A stretch of DNA of 64,000 nucleotides, taken from contig VZRZ01006181.1 of NCBI GenBank assembly GCA_013398175.1, positions 2,193,641 to 2,257,640 on the forward strand, read 5' to 3'. Shown here in pieces: positions 50,641-61,656 of the stretch; the stretch's first letter is position 1, and every line of letters starts with the position of its first letter. Source of the DNA: Climacteris rufus (lineage: Eukaryota > Chordata > Aves > Passeriformes > Climacteridae). A program made the translations under genes and the position numbers. The notes beneath the pieces were generated by a model. That model did no database searches. It saw nothing but the letters and a program-made list of their open reading frames with translations, and had not been told where the DNA came from.

Positions 50641-50739
50641 TGTGCAATGTGATCTAGGAAGACCCTGCTTGAGCAGGGAGGTTTGACCATACAACCTCAT
50701 TGTGGTCCCTTCCAACCTTACCCATTCTGTGATTCTGTA
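50641..50739 (+). mobile_element. CR1 LINE 3' terminus
   Basis: Only the last 100 bases of a CR1 are present: CCTGCTTGAGCAGGGAGGTT, GTGGTCCCTTCCAACC, then the two terminal octamers ATTCTGTG and ATTCTGTA (50724-50739). The inverted stretch CCTGCTTGAGCAGG is the conserved CR1 3' hairpin region. It lies about 1.4 kb upstream of the LSAMP exon, in the sense direction. Confidence 0.92.
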
Positions 50740-51411
50740 GTAGATGTGGCAAGAGCTGCTGGGTTATTTGGATGATGGGACACTGTGGGCAGAGCTCTGG
50801 GAGGTGAAGGAGCAACAGCTCTGGAGACTGAGCTGCCCCATTTATCTGCAGGGCAAATGTGGTGTGAGCTGCAGTGGGGCAAACCTGCTTTCAGCCTGTC
50901 TGAGCCCAGCCCTTGGGGGGTACAGCTGCCAGAGTGAAAGAAGGGTTGTGTCTCCGTGTCTTGTTCAGCCCTGGTCCTCTTGAATGGGACACAACTCAGA
51001 GTGAACAGGACTCTTCATTGGCATCTTCTCATTTCTTTTTGCAAGTCTCCTTCTGGCAATGAGAAGTGGTACAGAGCAGGTGCCTTTGCCAAAAATGTGT
51101 TTGTCTTTGCAGCACCTACTCTGCTTTCCACCAAGAAAGAAAGTACTTGTCAAGCTACGGTTGCAACAGGGTTAGTCTGTCCTTTGACTTGTGGAAGTTG
51201 ACAATCAGGGCCATGGCAGTTGCTGGTCCTCCTGCTGCTCCTCTGCTTGCCACCCCTAGCTGTCAATTCTCCTCTCCTGTCCACCTGAGATGTTCACAGG
51301 ACATGCTGCATGTGTCACAGAGATGACAGTGACACTCCCACAGCCTGTCATTTTCAGCCTGAGATCTGCACTCGCCTGCACAAACAAGAAGATGTGCTTC
51401 AGCAAGGGGCT

Positions 51412-51412
51412 C

Positions 51413-51439
<27 letters not shown>
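51412..51439. repeat. (TG)n microsatellite
   Basis: Fourteen TG dinucleotides, then TATGTG. About 700 bp upstream of the LSAMP exon. Confidence 0.95.
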
Positions 51440-51445
<6 letters not shown>

Positions 51446-51618
51446 TAGGAGGGTGATGTTTAAGCAAAGAATCTCTCTTTACACAAAGTTATTTTTTGTC
51501 AGAGGGATGTAGATGGGAGATAAGCTATAGTTTCCTCCCCTTCTTCTGCTGAAACTGAGGGATGGAGGAGCTGTGCCCTGAAGCTGACAAAGCTGGAGCC
51601 CTGAACCTTTGCCCCTTT

Positions 51619-51816
51619 GCTGGAAGGGGCCTAGGAATGTAACTCTTGTCTACTCAACTTTTGAAGGTGAGGGAGAAGCATGGAAAGAACTACTCTTCTG
51701 ACCCTTCTCATTGANTCCAGGCTGGAAGGGGCCTAGGAATGTAACTCTTGTCTACTCAACTTTTGAAGGTGAGGGAGAAGCATGGAAAGAACTACTCTTC
51801 TGACCCTTCTCATTGA
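51619..51816. repeat. Exact 96-bp direct duplication around a single N
   Basis: Copy 1 is 51619-51714 and copy 2 is 51721-51816. Both begin GCTGGAAGGGGCCTAGGAAT and end CTTCTCATTGA, and I see no difference between them. The six bases between include an N at 51715. Exact identity with an N at the joint points to two overlapping contig ends placed side by side, rather than a biological tandem repeat. Confidence 0.92.
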
Positions 51817-52110
51817 CAGGGTTGGAAGGGATTTGGTGATCAAGATCTCTTGTGGCCTTCCAAATTAAGTTTTAGTGCATGTGTAGGCCACAGGCAAAAG
51901 GAGGAGAGAATAGGAGACACAGTTGCCCCAAATCCCATGGGTTTATGAACTGAAGGTTCCCAAAACTCTTCAAAAAGTCATTGTTAAATGCACGTCCATG
52001 GGACAGCAATGATGAAAAGGTTCTGTGGTTCACTTACAAAGCAGGAGTGTGGTATGAAGTTTCGAAGCACAGTAGTAAAGAAAAGGGACAAAAAGAAGAT
52101 GATGGAGAGG

Positions 52111-52148
52111 GTTGTTAATCTCCCTGTTACTTGTCTCATCCTCTGCAG
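52111..52148 (+). other. LSAMP: Splice acceptor of LSAMP exon 2
   Basis: The 3' splice site is CTGCAG ending at 52148. It is preceded by a pyrimidine-rich tract at about 52119-52147 and a plausible branch point around the A of GTTAATC (52114-52120), about 30 bases from the acceptor. This placement makes the first exon base the third position of a split codon (AG|G for Arg is expected from the family), followed directly by the conserved Cys. Confidence 0.85.
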
Positions 52149-52381
52149 GTGTTATGTAGAAGACAGAAGCTCCAAGGTGGCCTGGTTAAACCGTTCCGGC
52201 ATCATTTTTGCTGGAGAGGACAAGTGGTCCCTGGACCCTCGAGTAGAGCTGGAGAAGAGAAACCCCCTGGAATACAGCCTGCGGATCCAGAAAGTGGATG
52301 TCTACGATGAGGGGTCCTATACGTGTTCAGTGCAGACACAGCATCATCCCAAGACTTCCCAGGTTTACTTGATCGTGCAAG
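52149..52381 (+). CDS. LSAMP: LSAMP exon 2: first Ig domain of limbic system-associated membrane protein
   Basis: LSAMP is a GPI-anchored neuronal adhesion protein of the IgLON family, with three Ig domains, that acts on the cell surface in axon guidance and synapse formation (family knowledge). Seen here: one base completing a split codon, 77 codons, then one base of the next split codon (start phase 2, end phase 1). Counting from the first Cys (52150-52152), the Ig fold markers are the B-strand Cys1, core Trp12 in VAWLNRSG, an N-glycosylation sequon at Asn14 (NRS), and the F-strand motif DEGSYTC with Cys59 (52324-52326), which should pair with Cys1. The segment closes with TSQVYLIVQ, the usual end of IgLON domain 1. 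SLDPRVELEKR and YSLRIQKVDVYDEG match LSAMP as I remember it, rather than OPCML, NTM or NEGR1. The flanks are a pyrimidine tract with CAG before and GTAAGC after. The frame also stays open upstream from 51988, but that is intron. Ends are set by splice signals; the acceptor could be one base off. Confidence 0.95.
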
Positions 52382-52387
52382 GTAAGC
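52382..52387 (+). other. LSAMP: Splice donor after LSAMP exon 2
   Basis: The 5' splice site reads G|GTAAGC after the codon for Gln77. The leftover G is the first base of a split codon. In LSAMP the next residue is Val, starting the linker to Ig domain 2, so a phase 1 exit fits. Confidence 0.9.
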
Positions 52388-55027
52388 AACATGCCTGATA
52401 AGAAAGCAAAGAGAAAAGACCCAGTGAGTGGAGGGATCTCTATGGTTCTAAGAGGAACTTGAGTCAGTAGCCTGTGTGTCCCTTATGTTTACAACAAAAG
52501 CCAGCAGGACTGTCCCCTTCCACTGTGGCATGGCATGGTTTTACTCTGCTGTCAGTTTGTCCTTTTAAAAGAGGTGACGGAGAAGGAGACACCAGTGGTG
52601 CCAAGCCATTTTCTAGTATAGTGCAAACCTGGCTCCTGGTTCTGATTGTTTTGGCGCTGATGGAAAAGCATTTGTTTATAATGACACTTTTCAGAACATT
52701 GTGCCTCATCTCTTCCCAGACAGCCCTCTGGTTTTTTTGCCTCCTCCTTCTTCAGGTTTCCTTTCTTTTTCCTTGTGTCAACAAGCTACTGTGCTGCATT
52801 TTTTGGTCTTCCATTGCAGCTCTTCGCAAGGTTGGGGAATTAATTTTCCTGGGAGTTGTTCTGTGCTGGGTCATTGGTTCACAGGGTGCACTGCCACTAG
52901 GTATGTGTGAAACCTGGTACCTGATGGAGCTGCCACATGCCTTATGTTGCACTCTCCTTCTTTAGCTACCCTCCTCCTGTGTGTGTTATAGGGAACTGGA
53001 AGCAGCATTGTCCTATTTGTCTGCCTGCATTTATGGCATAACAGAGAGTAAATACATTAAGGAGTTCGCCGATTTCTGGTAAGGGCATTAGTGAGTTTAC
53101 TTGTTCCATCCTGACCAGACCAGAATACCAAACAAGTGAGTTTACTCTGTTCTGTTTAGTTTTGTTTTTAATCTTCATGCCATTTTGTATGTCTGCTTAT
53201 TTATCTAAAATATTTACAGAGCAGCTTAGGTGATAGATATGTATGAATGTGTTTGATACACATTACAGATATGTTCAACTTCTACATTATTCTTCAGGCA
53301 GGAATTTGTTATTTCTCCTGATCTGTCTAATAACCGACAAGGCTGCAGATTTTATTTCCCCCAGCAAGCTTTTGAATCACTCTAACTATAAATGCATGCA
53401 TGAGGGGACTTTTCCTCTTGCTGGTACTGCTTGGCGAACTGGGGGGCTAAGTGCATCCCAAGTGTTTATTTGCAAGGTAAAGAAGTTGTGAAGTGTGGTC
53501 AGAGGTGATGCTTTACACACAAGTGTAATGAAACAGAAGGCTCCTGGTTAATGTTCCTGCACACAATCCTCCCCCAGCAGCAAGAAGAGTGGCACACAGC
53601 GCAGCTCTCCCGGCGTGGCTGTGCTTGCTGTGTGAAATGCATTCCCCAGCCCTGGAGGTGTACCCTGCCTCACTGCTCGCTACGGCACTGCAGAGCCAAC
53701 CCTCTGTAGGTGGTTTATTGCTGGTAAAATCTCACAGCATACAATTTCCATTTACCTGTCAAGAAAAATATAGGGACAAATGAATTCTAGAGCCGTGCAT
53801 ATGTATTATTAATTTTATTTGTGCCTATTAGATATGGGCCTAAGCAGCAAAATTGAGTTCTCTAGCTCAGCTTTCACTTAAATACATGGGTATCTGGCTC
53901 TGAGCTACTGCCACCTTTCTGAGAAGAGAAAACTTAGGTTTTGACACACCCAAACTTTGGATGCCTGTAAATAAGGTATCTGTGGGTAATCTTTGTTCTA
54001 ACGCCTGCCACAGATTTAGCAAAAGACCCATTGTGATATCATGCTTACTGTCATCCTGTAATTAGGTGAAACTCATAGCTTTAATTTTTCTAAACCTAAA
54101 TTTAATCTAGAAAAAAAAAAAGCGCAAGCAAAATATAAATACAAAATCCTTTACAATTTGGAAGAGTTAGTCTCATTTTAAACCATGTTTTTAAAATGAT
54201 CTTAACTAATAAAACCAATTCAATACGAAACAGTGTATGTTAGAAAATAATCCCTGTAGTCTCAGAGTATTATTTTCTTACACTGATTGCTATTTTTCTA
54301 AGATTTGCAGGTTGTCTGCCTGAAAAGTAGTCTGTTCATAGAACAAATTAAAGGAGTTTGGATATTGAATCATGCTAAGCTATTTTTAATTTATTTAATG
54401 TGGTTTATTTACTTCTCTTGTTTCTGTGTTCATACATTTCAGAACATAGGCTATGTGAGGCTCTGGGCACCCCAAATGTAAAAATACATAAATAAAATAA
54501 AATACAGCTCCTGAAACATTTAAGTGACAGCGTGGTCTACTGATCTGCCTGGTAGTCTGGGAGCAGAACTTCTGGAATGATGGTCAGTGATTTCCCTTAA
54601 ACAAGCCCAGGGAAACAAAACCAAGCCAGGGTCAGAGACTCATTGCTAGCTTTGCACACATGGTTGATGCCTGGATTTGTCAGTGAAAGATGCTGCAATG
54701 ACAGCTGCTCATGCCCTGGAGAAAAAGGCTGTTTTAGGGCCGTGCCCTGGCTTCCCCTTCTGCTCACTCAGCGCTGTCACAGATATTTCTGCTCCCCACA
54801 GCACTACCAAAGACAAGTCCTCCCCCAGCTCAACTTTCTTATCTGTCTCCCCCCTGTGAAAACCCAACCTCTATTACCCCTAGAAATAAATGGGATATCT
54901 AGATCAGAGACTAATAAGTGGGTAGGCAGATCCTAGAGTGCTGTTGGAGTTCTTATAACTGGAGACCACTCCATGTCCACAATGCCAGCTGAAGTAGGTG
55001 GTCTTCGGTGTATTCTGAGGATTCCTG
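52388..55027. other. LSAMP intron 2 start, no gene or repeat family recognised
   Basis: Nothing firm. The stretch 53785-54500 is AT-rich with TAAT-type cores (GTATTATTAATTTTATTTG, CTGTAATTAGGTG) and could hold regulatory sequence. Confidence 0.45.
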
Positions 55028-55565
55028 TACTCAGCACTGGTGAGGCTGCACCTTGAGTGCTGTGTCCAGTTCGGGGCCCCTCCATTTTGGAAGGATGGTG
55101 AGACACTCAAACACATCCAGAGGAGAGCAACAAGGCTGGTGAAGGGCTTGGAACACAAGCCCTATGAGGATCAGCTGAGGGAGCTGGCGTTGTTTAGACT
55201 GGAGAAAAGGAGGCTTAGGGGAGACCTCATCACTCTCTACAACTACCTGAAAGGAGGTTGTAGTCAGGTGGGGGTCAGTCTCTCCTCCCAGGCAATGACT
55301 GACAGAATGAGAGGACAGAGTCTCAAGCTGCACCAGGGAAGGTTTAGGTTAGACATCAGGATTAAATTCTTTACTGAGAGAGTGATTGGGCACTGGAATC
55401 GTCTGCCCAGGGAGGTAGTAGCGTCGCTGTCCCTTGAGGTATTTAAAAAAAGATTAGACCTGGCACTCAGTGCCATGGTTTATTTGACGAGGAGGTGTTA
55501 GGCAATAGGGTGGACTTGGTGATCTCAAAGGTCTCTTCCAACCTGGTTGATTCTGTGATTCTGTG
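55028..55565 (+). mobile_element. CR1 LINE, 5'-truncated 3' end with a long open frame
   Basis: This is the 3' end of an avian CR1 non-LTR retrotransposon. Reading from 55040, about 150 codons are open and match the C-terminal part of the CR1 ORF2 protein downstream of the reverse transcriptase: IQRRATRLVKGLEHKPYED, LEKRRLRGDLITLYNYLKGG, GRFRLDIR, HWNRLPREVV. A stop at 55499-55501 is followed by a short 3' UTR with TCTCTTCCAACC and two exact tail units ATTCTGTG (55550-55565), the CR1 3' signature. The element starts abruptly near 55028, as usual for 5'-truncated CR1 copies. The intact frame and intact tail suggest it is the youngest copy here. It lies in the sense direction of LSAMP and cannot move by itself, lacking the RT and endonuclease regions. 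Confidence 0.95.
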
Positions 55566-56299
55566 TTTCCTGGCATTTAGATCGCTCCAGTCTAATGGAG
55601 TTGCAGTCTAGGACAGGGTCCTTTCCAACCTTGAGAAAATCAGCTTTCCCTGGGGTGAACTCTGCTGGCCAGAGCTGCAGAAGTATATCACGGAAAGAGG
55701 GACATCACCTCTTTAATGTATGTGCCCAAGTTCTTTAGCATTTCTAAGGGAAGAGCCAGTTCTACTTTGTCAGCCAGCACCGGTCCCGGTATAAACAGCC
55801 TACTCAGTCTGCTCCTTTACTGCTAAATATTTATGTCCACTGATAGGATCCCTCTCAACTGGGCATATTGCAGAGGTCTAACAGGGGTGTAATGAAACTA
55901 CACTTAAGAAAAAAATCAGAACTTCATGGACAACTAAAAGTAGAAAAAGTTGTCCTTATAATTCTTTCTTGCTTTTCAAACATAAGGCAAATTCTTCTAG
56001 TAAAAGTAGGCACTCACTGCCAAAGGTTCCTTAGTACAACTGTGGCCGCCTCAGAATTCTGCCTTTCTGACCCAGGTGGACTGCACTGCTTGCAGTCCAT
56101 TAGACTGGAGGCAGCTGTCTCTGCCCAGCTCAGTTGCTGCCAGATGCTGGTGCTGAGCTCTCTGCATCGGGGCGAATGCACAAAGACACTGCCACCTCAC
56201 TCAAAGCATCTTGTGCTGCTTCAGTTGGGCTATAATGGCCACTCATTAATCATTTTGTTGACTATCCCAGATATTTCTGTTGGTGTCTGATCAAAAGAG
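55566..56299. other. Intron sequence, nothing recognised
   Basis: Lies between a young CR1 and the antisense ancient LINE relic. No element recognised. Confidence 0.45.
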
Positions 56300-57742
56300 T
56301 AAACATTTGAAAGGACCTGCAAGAGATGGTCTGGTCCTTCGCCATGCGGTGAGACAAGATCAGCTCTACAGGGCTGCCCCTACCATGTATTTTTTGAAGA
56401 CAACCTGTCCCTGCATAGCTGGTGTGTGTCCATTATTTCACTCTTCTTGCATTTGGAACACTTTTATTAGCATATGATCCAAATTGATTTTACTGCCAAT
56501 TATTTCTGGTCCTTCCAAGACACATAGTGGTTATTTCTCCTCTTCCTAAAATCTGCCTTTTATCTGCCTGAGACCCATTAATTCCTATATCTCAGACTTC
56601 TCTAGTCCAGCTTAACAGGCTCTTTGCTTTCCACAGGTCATATTTTTCGACCTTGTGGCATATCTATTTCACTAGTGTTTGATTTGTCTACATGTTTTCC
56701 TTAAATGTACTGTCCAAAACCAAAACAAGAGTTCCAGTTTAGGATTCAGTGATGCAGATACAAGTACCAGCCATGTCTTACATATCACACTTCACTTACC
56801 TAACCCCAGAATGAAATGAGATTTACCTTTTTTATATGAGTGCCTCACTGATTTCACTTATTCAATCTTTCTGCCTTTCTAACCTTCTCTTACTGGTCTG
56901 CAACTCATTCTTCACTTTTGTATTTGAACATTAATTGTTTTTCTTCCCTTCTTGAGAATACTGCTTTGTGCTCACTGCTGTCGGATGCCATCTGGTTTGT
57001 TTCTCCATGGAGACAGCTTCAGTTTACTTATGATCCTGGACTCCAAAGCACTTGCAACTGCCCCCATCTTAGTGTCATCAACAGAAGTCAGGTGCCTTCT
57101 TTCTGTTCCATCATGAAGGTGTTAATTAAAGTATTGAAGAGATCAGGACACAAAAGCAGACTGGCAGCAACCCACTAAACCCTTTGTCCCTGGTGGAGAA
57201 CAATCGTTGATTGCAGCTCTTTGAGCATCCTGATGGTGAATTAACATCCACCACATTCTCTTAGCTTGTTGAAGATGGTCAGGTCTTCTGAAGTCAAGAT
57301 ATATCACATAATCACAAATACTGCTTCTGCATTATCTGCTATGCCAGGTATCTTACAAAAAAAAGGGAAAGTAGGCTGGGGTGGCATGACATGTGCTTGC
57401 CAAAAGTACATTGCTTATTTTTTCTATTACTCTATTATTATCCTCTTGGTGTTTATAAATGGGCTGTTTAATCATTTGTTCCAGTATGCTGAATGACTTG
57501 TTCCAGGAGAATTGAGTTGTAACGGGGACACAGTGGCTGCCCCTTTCCCAGCATTACCTTGGGTTCTTGTTCCTTTAGGGATGTATCCTTAAGCCCTTTC
57601 TCAGGCATTAGATAACAGTGGAGACATTCTTGTAGTCCTTATTTGTCTCATCAGGATGACAGGCACAAGGGCACAGACATCTTAGAATGCATGGGGTTTA
57701 AAAATTTCTGCAATAAAGACCTAAGCCTGTCCAAGTCAATCT
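56300..57742 (-). mobile_element. Ancient amniote L3/CR1-like LINE relic, about 1.4 kb, antisense
   Basis: On the + strand successive blocks follow, in colinear order, the reverse complement of an ancient L3/CR1-type LINE as I recall it. The 3' end is near 56300 (GAAAGGACCTGCAAGAGATG). Then come GTCTACATGTTTTCCTTAAA with TGTCCAAAACC (56688-56722), CTCCAAAGCACTTGCAACTG (57041-57060), ATTAAAGTATTGAAGAGATC (57125-57144), GAAGTCAAGATATATCACAT (57290-57309), GTGTTTATAAATGGGCTGTT (57450-57469) and TTAGAATGCATGGGG (57682-57696). There is no usable frame. The span covers the part from the RT region to the 3' UTR. Distance from consensus is large; family assignment rests on memory, not a search. Confidence 0.75.
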
Positions 57743-58603
57743 GGAGGAATAACTCTACTAGGAGGAGGAAGATGGTTGCTGTCCAGAGCCTTTACTGCTA
57801 GGCATCATTGTGAATGGAGGTACTTGGGAACTTTTCAGTGAAACAAAAACATTCCACTGTTTCTGAATTTAATTAAAATTAAAATTAAATCAGGAAGGTC
57901 AAAATTGGAAAGATAAAAAAGTATAACATTGCCACAGCCTATCCAAAATCTTGAGAACTCAGCTGAGGTATGAAGAGCTTCATGTTCACATTTTTCCTCA
58001 GAGCCTGGAACTAACATTTCTTGTGATTCCCTGTTATTGGTTGCTCAAAGAATGTGGGCTTTCCCTTGGTTTGATGTTTATTTCATGAAAAAAAAATCTA
58101 AAGGGCTTTGTCATTTTGGCAAAACAAATTTGGATATGTCAGCAGCAAATGTTCACAAAGAGGAATTCTTGTTTACTCCCCAGCCATAATCACAAACCCA
58201 AAGTCAAATGCATAGCAGCTGAAGCCAAATCCTACAGTTTTCTTTCTGATAGGCATCAGTGCATGAAAAGAAGCACAGGGTGTAGCCTGTCCCCATTATG
58301 AATTGCCTTTGTAGTGCTCCTTGCTTGTGAAGATTCAGACTTACTAGTCATTTTTTCAAAGTGATATAAAGACGTATTTGTTGTTGCTGGTATTTAACCA
58401 TAGAGAGTTTATTATTAATTCTGTGAGTAGATTAACTGTTCAGCCTCTCATCCACTCTCCTGAAATTAGACTCTGTGCTGGTGACTGGTACAGCACAGCA
58501 GGGAGAGATCCTTTACCCAGTTAGGCAGCTGAAGCCAGTCTGGCTTCCCCAGTGTGAACTGCTCTGCCAGGAAGTCCCTTGGTAAGAGCTGGATCTAGGG
58601 CTG
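57743..58603. other. Intron sequence, nothing recognised
   Basis: Includes AATTTAATTAAAATTAAAATTAAAT low complexity near 57866-57890. Otherwise nothing recognised. Confidence 0.45.
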
Positions 58604-58762
58604 AGGAGGGAGGGTGTTGTTTGCCATCCCTGGAGGTCTTTGAAAGATGTGTAGGCGTGGCACTTAGGGACATGGTTTAGTGATGGGCTTGGCACTGTTG
58701 GTTTAGTGGCTGGACTCGATGGTCTTAGACAGCTTTTCACACCTAAACAATCCTGTGATTCT
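58604..58762 (+). mobile_element. CR1 LINE 3' end, short fragment
   Basis: A short CR1 terminus contains CCATCCCTGGAGGTCTTTGA, GGGACATGGTTTAGTGATGG, TGGCTGGACTCGATGGTCTT and ends with TCCTGTGATTCTG, a decayed version of the octamer tail. It resembles the 20155-20607 copy, so both may belong to the same CR1 subfamily. Sense to LSAMP. Confidence 0.92.
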
Positions 58763-61600
58763 GGGATCCACCCAGCCCTTGCCCTCATTTCTGAGGACAG
58801 CAGTACGGCAAGATGATCCTTTAGATTTCAAGACTTTGAGAAACGTTTCTGAGCAGAACTGGAGCAAGGTACTTGAGTGTGTTTTCTAGAAGCCCGAAGT
58901 TATATACCAAGTGGAGGTAACTTCTGCTGGTCATCAGCCTGAGACCTGAGCCAGAGTGAAGTTCTTCTGACGAAATGTAGATGTTACTAATGCAGTGAGT
59001 TTTCTTGGACTCCCTTTGTCATTACTGAGGAGACAAGGCTTTTTTCAGGCACAGTCCAGTTCATCCTTAAGTAGCCATCCAAATTTCATCGACACATTGA
59101 CCAGTGGAAATGTGTCAGATGTGTCAGAATTATCCCTCCACTGGCTGTAGGTGGTAGCCCAGGGTTAGTAGTCCACTTGGTGCCATGCATCTTTTTAGCC
59201 TTTCCACACCTCTTTCTGTCAATCTTTACTGGAATTTATCCCCTGCTGGAATACAGCATTGATGGCTGTCATTGGTTGTGGTGGGTTGCTGGGAGACTGC
59301 AGCCAGGCTGGTCGTGAGCTCAGCCAACGTGTGGTGGGAGCCCACCTTCCCCTGGCATTCCTGGCCTTCCCACCTCTTGGACCAGCACTGGAAGCAGAGT
59401 GGCTTGAAGAGAGCTGAAGCTATTTTTCCTTTGCTAGCTAGACAGCAAGGATGTTGGAGTCAGATGCTGTTCTCTGAGAAATGTTGGCTTCCCTGCTTTG
59501 TGGGCGCAGAGCCCAGAAATCGGAGGGATCTTTCTGAGCACTAGCACTGTAGCGTTTTTCATTCCAGGGAGCATGCAGTAGGTAAGAGCAAGCACAGACC
59601 ACTTTGTCTTTTTCGGGACATAGTGCCAATGGGAAAATGACAGCGTATTTGGCATGCTGTTGCAAAGAATAATGAGATAACATGGGAGTATGAATTTTCT
59701 GTGAGGAAGGAAAAAAGATCATTTTACTGGGAATGGTGGGGGAGGAGAAAAGAAAGATTGAAGGGAGGAGATAAATTCAGGTTACTACGGGGACTGGAAG
59801 AGAGAAGTCCAGTATGCTTGGAAGGGAGTGATAGCACATTAGTTTGGTGGAGAAAATGAGCTGAGAGAGCAAGGAATATTGGGGATATTGGGAGAGCAAG
59901 GAATATTCAGTTCTTGGGGAACTGAAGCATGTTAGATCTTGCTGCACCACTTTTGCTGTTACCATGGACTGTAATTTCCTACCAGAAAAATAATTTCAGA
60001 ATGTCAGGCACACAGTACTATTGGTGGCAATTTTTCTAGGTTTTCTGTGCTGGTTTGTTTTGGAAAACGCACACATTGTAGGAAAATGCACCTGGTGTTT
60101 TGTAGGTTACCAAGGAACTTCTTTTCACTCACCATCTAGTATTTTTATTGCCTCTCCATGGTGCCCTGATGCCTCTTGACTTCTCTTTTTCTATCTCCAG
60201 GCGTGGCTGAAATGATACTATGCAGCATAGGCTTTGGCTCTGTTATATTAGTTGGATCTTAGCACTTCTTGGTGCATAAATCAGGAGGTTTCTCTGGAAA
60301 TATTTTGGTGCTAGCTTGCAGGTGCAGGCAGGAGACCAAAACATAATCCTTAAAAAAATGCTTACTCATTTTGGAGAAAGAAGTATAGCACAAAATACAT
60401 GGAATACTCTCCTATCTCTGTGAGGAAGGATCTTGATGTGAGAATCCAAGTCCTTAGCGACATAAATCAGCTTAGCTTGAGTGGTCTCTTCAGAGCTCTA
60501 TCAGCTGATTTGGTGTGGTTTTGTCTGATCAGCTGATTCTAGATTCAGACCAGTGCTTTGAAAGATTTTGTCTTGTTATTTCTCAGTCTACTGGTCTCAG
60601 TCTACAGACCCAAGTCTTAGCTTGGACTGGAAAAAGACAGGGGAGTAGAGACAATATTTTTCTCTCAGCTCCAAATGTAGCAAGAACTTAGTCCCACCAC
60701 CAAGTCTGCTAACCCTTGAGAGAAGTACAAATAACCATTAGCTGGGAGACTGCAAATAAAAATCCATTGTAAAGCCAAGTGTGTTCCTGCTCCCACTGCT
60801 GGAAAAAAGCTGTGGTAACACAACAAGGCTTGTTGCAAGCCTTGAAATTTGACCCAATTGGCCCACAACAGGATGTGTCTCTTTGGATGTCCTAAGTAAT
60901 AGATTCCCACTGCCTGTTCCCTCCATGAGGGCCAGTGTCTTGCCAGTAGTGAGTGAATAATTTTTTTTGCCACATCCTCTTGAGATTTCTTTGCAGAAAA
61001 GAAGTGTTGGTATAATCAGGAATAAATATCTTATTCATTTTACATAGCAGGCCTGTAACTGCTTAGTAGCTTGAAAATGAGCAAAAATCTGTTTTTTAAA
61101 AAATTCTCATAAGACCTGATCTGAAGCTTTGGATTTCTAACATAAAATAATGAGACAATATATATAGCTAGTCTCCACTAGAAATTTCAGGTTCAGCTTG
61201 TCTCTTTACTTGCAATGTGGGTGAAAGCTAAGGTTAATCATGTTCCACATTTTTCTGTCTCAGATCAACCTTTTCTGTAGCTTTACTGTCCACAGATGAC
61301 ACCTTAACTAAAACCAGTCAAGAGCTCTGAAGATACGAGCCAACAGGACCGAGAACACGTAGCTGTGATAAACCAGGCCTTGCAAATCCAGCATTCGTGG
61401 AACAGTGTGTTCTTTTTGCCTGTTTTTCTTATTTCATCGTTGCCAGTTGAGTCAATAATGCAAATCTGCGATGCTCAAAACTTCACATGGGTTGAAATTC
61501 CAGATTCCTGGGGTCCACCAGCTCATGTTCTTTGGTTTTGGCTGCTGTGTTACCATCTACAGTCATCATAGCTGTTTGTTAGTGGATGAAAACCTGGATC
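58763..61600. other. Intron sequence, one short duplication
   Basis: GAGAGCAAGGAATATT occurs exactly twice, at 59865-59880 and 59892-59907. No other element recognised. Confidence 0.5.
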
Positions 61601-61601
61601 A

Positions 61602-61656
61602 AAATCTTGATTCCACTGAAATTAAAGGGAATTTTGCTCCATTGGAGACAAGATTT
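61602..61656. repeat. Imperfect palindrome resembling an old interspersed repeat
   Basis: The left arm AAATCTTGATTCCACTGA and the right-hand sequence TCCATTGGAGACAAGATTT are approximate inverted copies. The CACTGAAATTAAAGGGAATTTTG wording resembles the dispersed sauropsid repeat with the core CATTGACTTCAATGG. Confidence 0.45.

Larger units (their letters stand above)
1..52148 (+). other. LSAMP: Part of the intron upstream of LSAMP exon 2 (presumed intron 1)
   Basis: All sequence before the exon has no second coding exon I can recognise. I looked in translated frames for the LSAMP signal peptide and the N-terminal segment that precedes the first Cys, and found neither. LSAMP is known for very long 5' introns with alternative first exons, so tens of kilobases of intron is expected. 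The stretch contains repeats, gaps and candidate regulatory blocks, listed separately. Confidence 0.8.

Noticed and set aside
51817..51865. GGTTGGAAGGGATTTGGTGATCA-like wording, possible CR1 tail in antisense
   Set aside because: Too short and without the octamer tail.
51988..52148. Upstream extension of the LSAMP frame
   Set aside because: Follows a pyrimidine tract and CAG acceptor; residues before the Cys do not match the family N-terminus, so it is intron read-through.
52474..52965. Open frame of 163 codons downstream of the exon
   Set aside because: Does not resemble IgLON domain 2 or any family I know; intronic.
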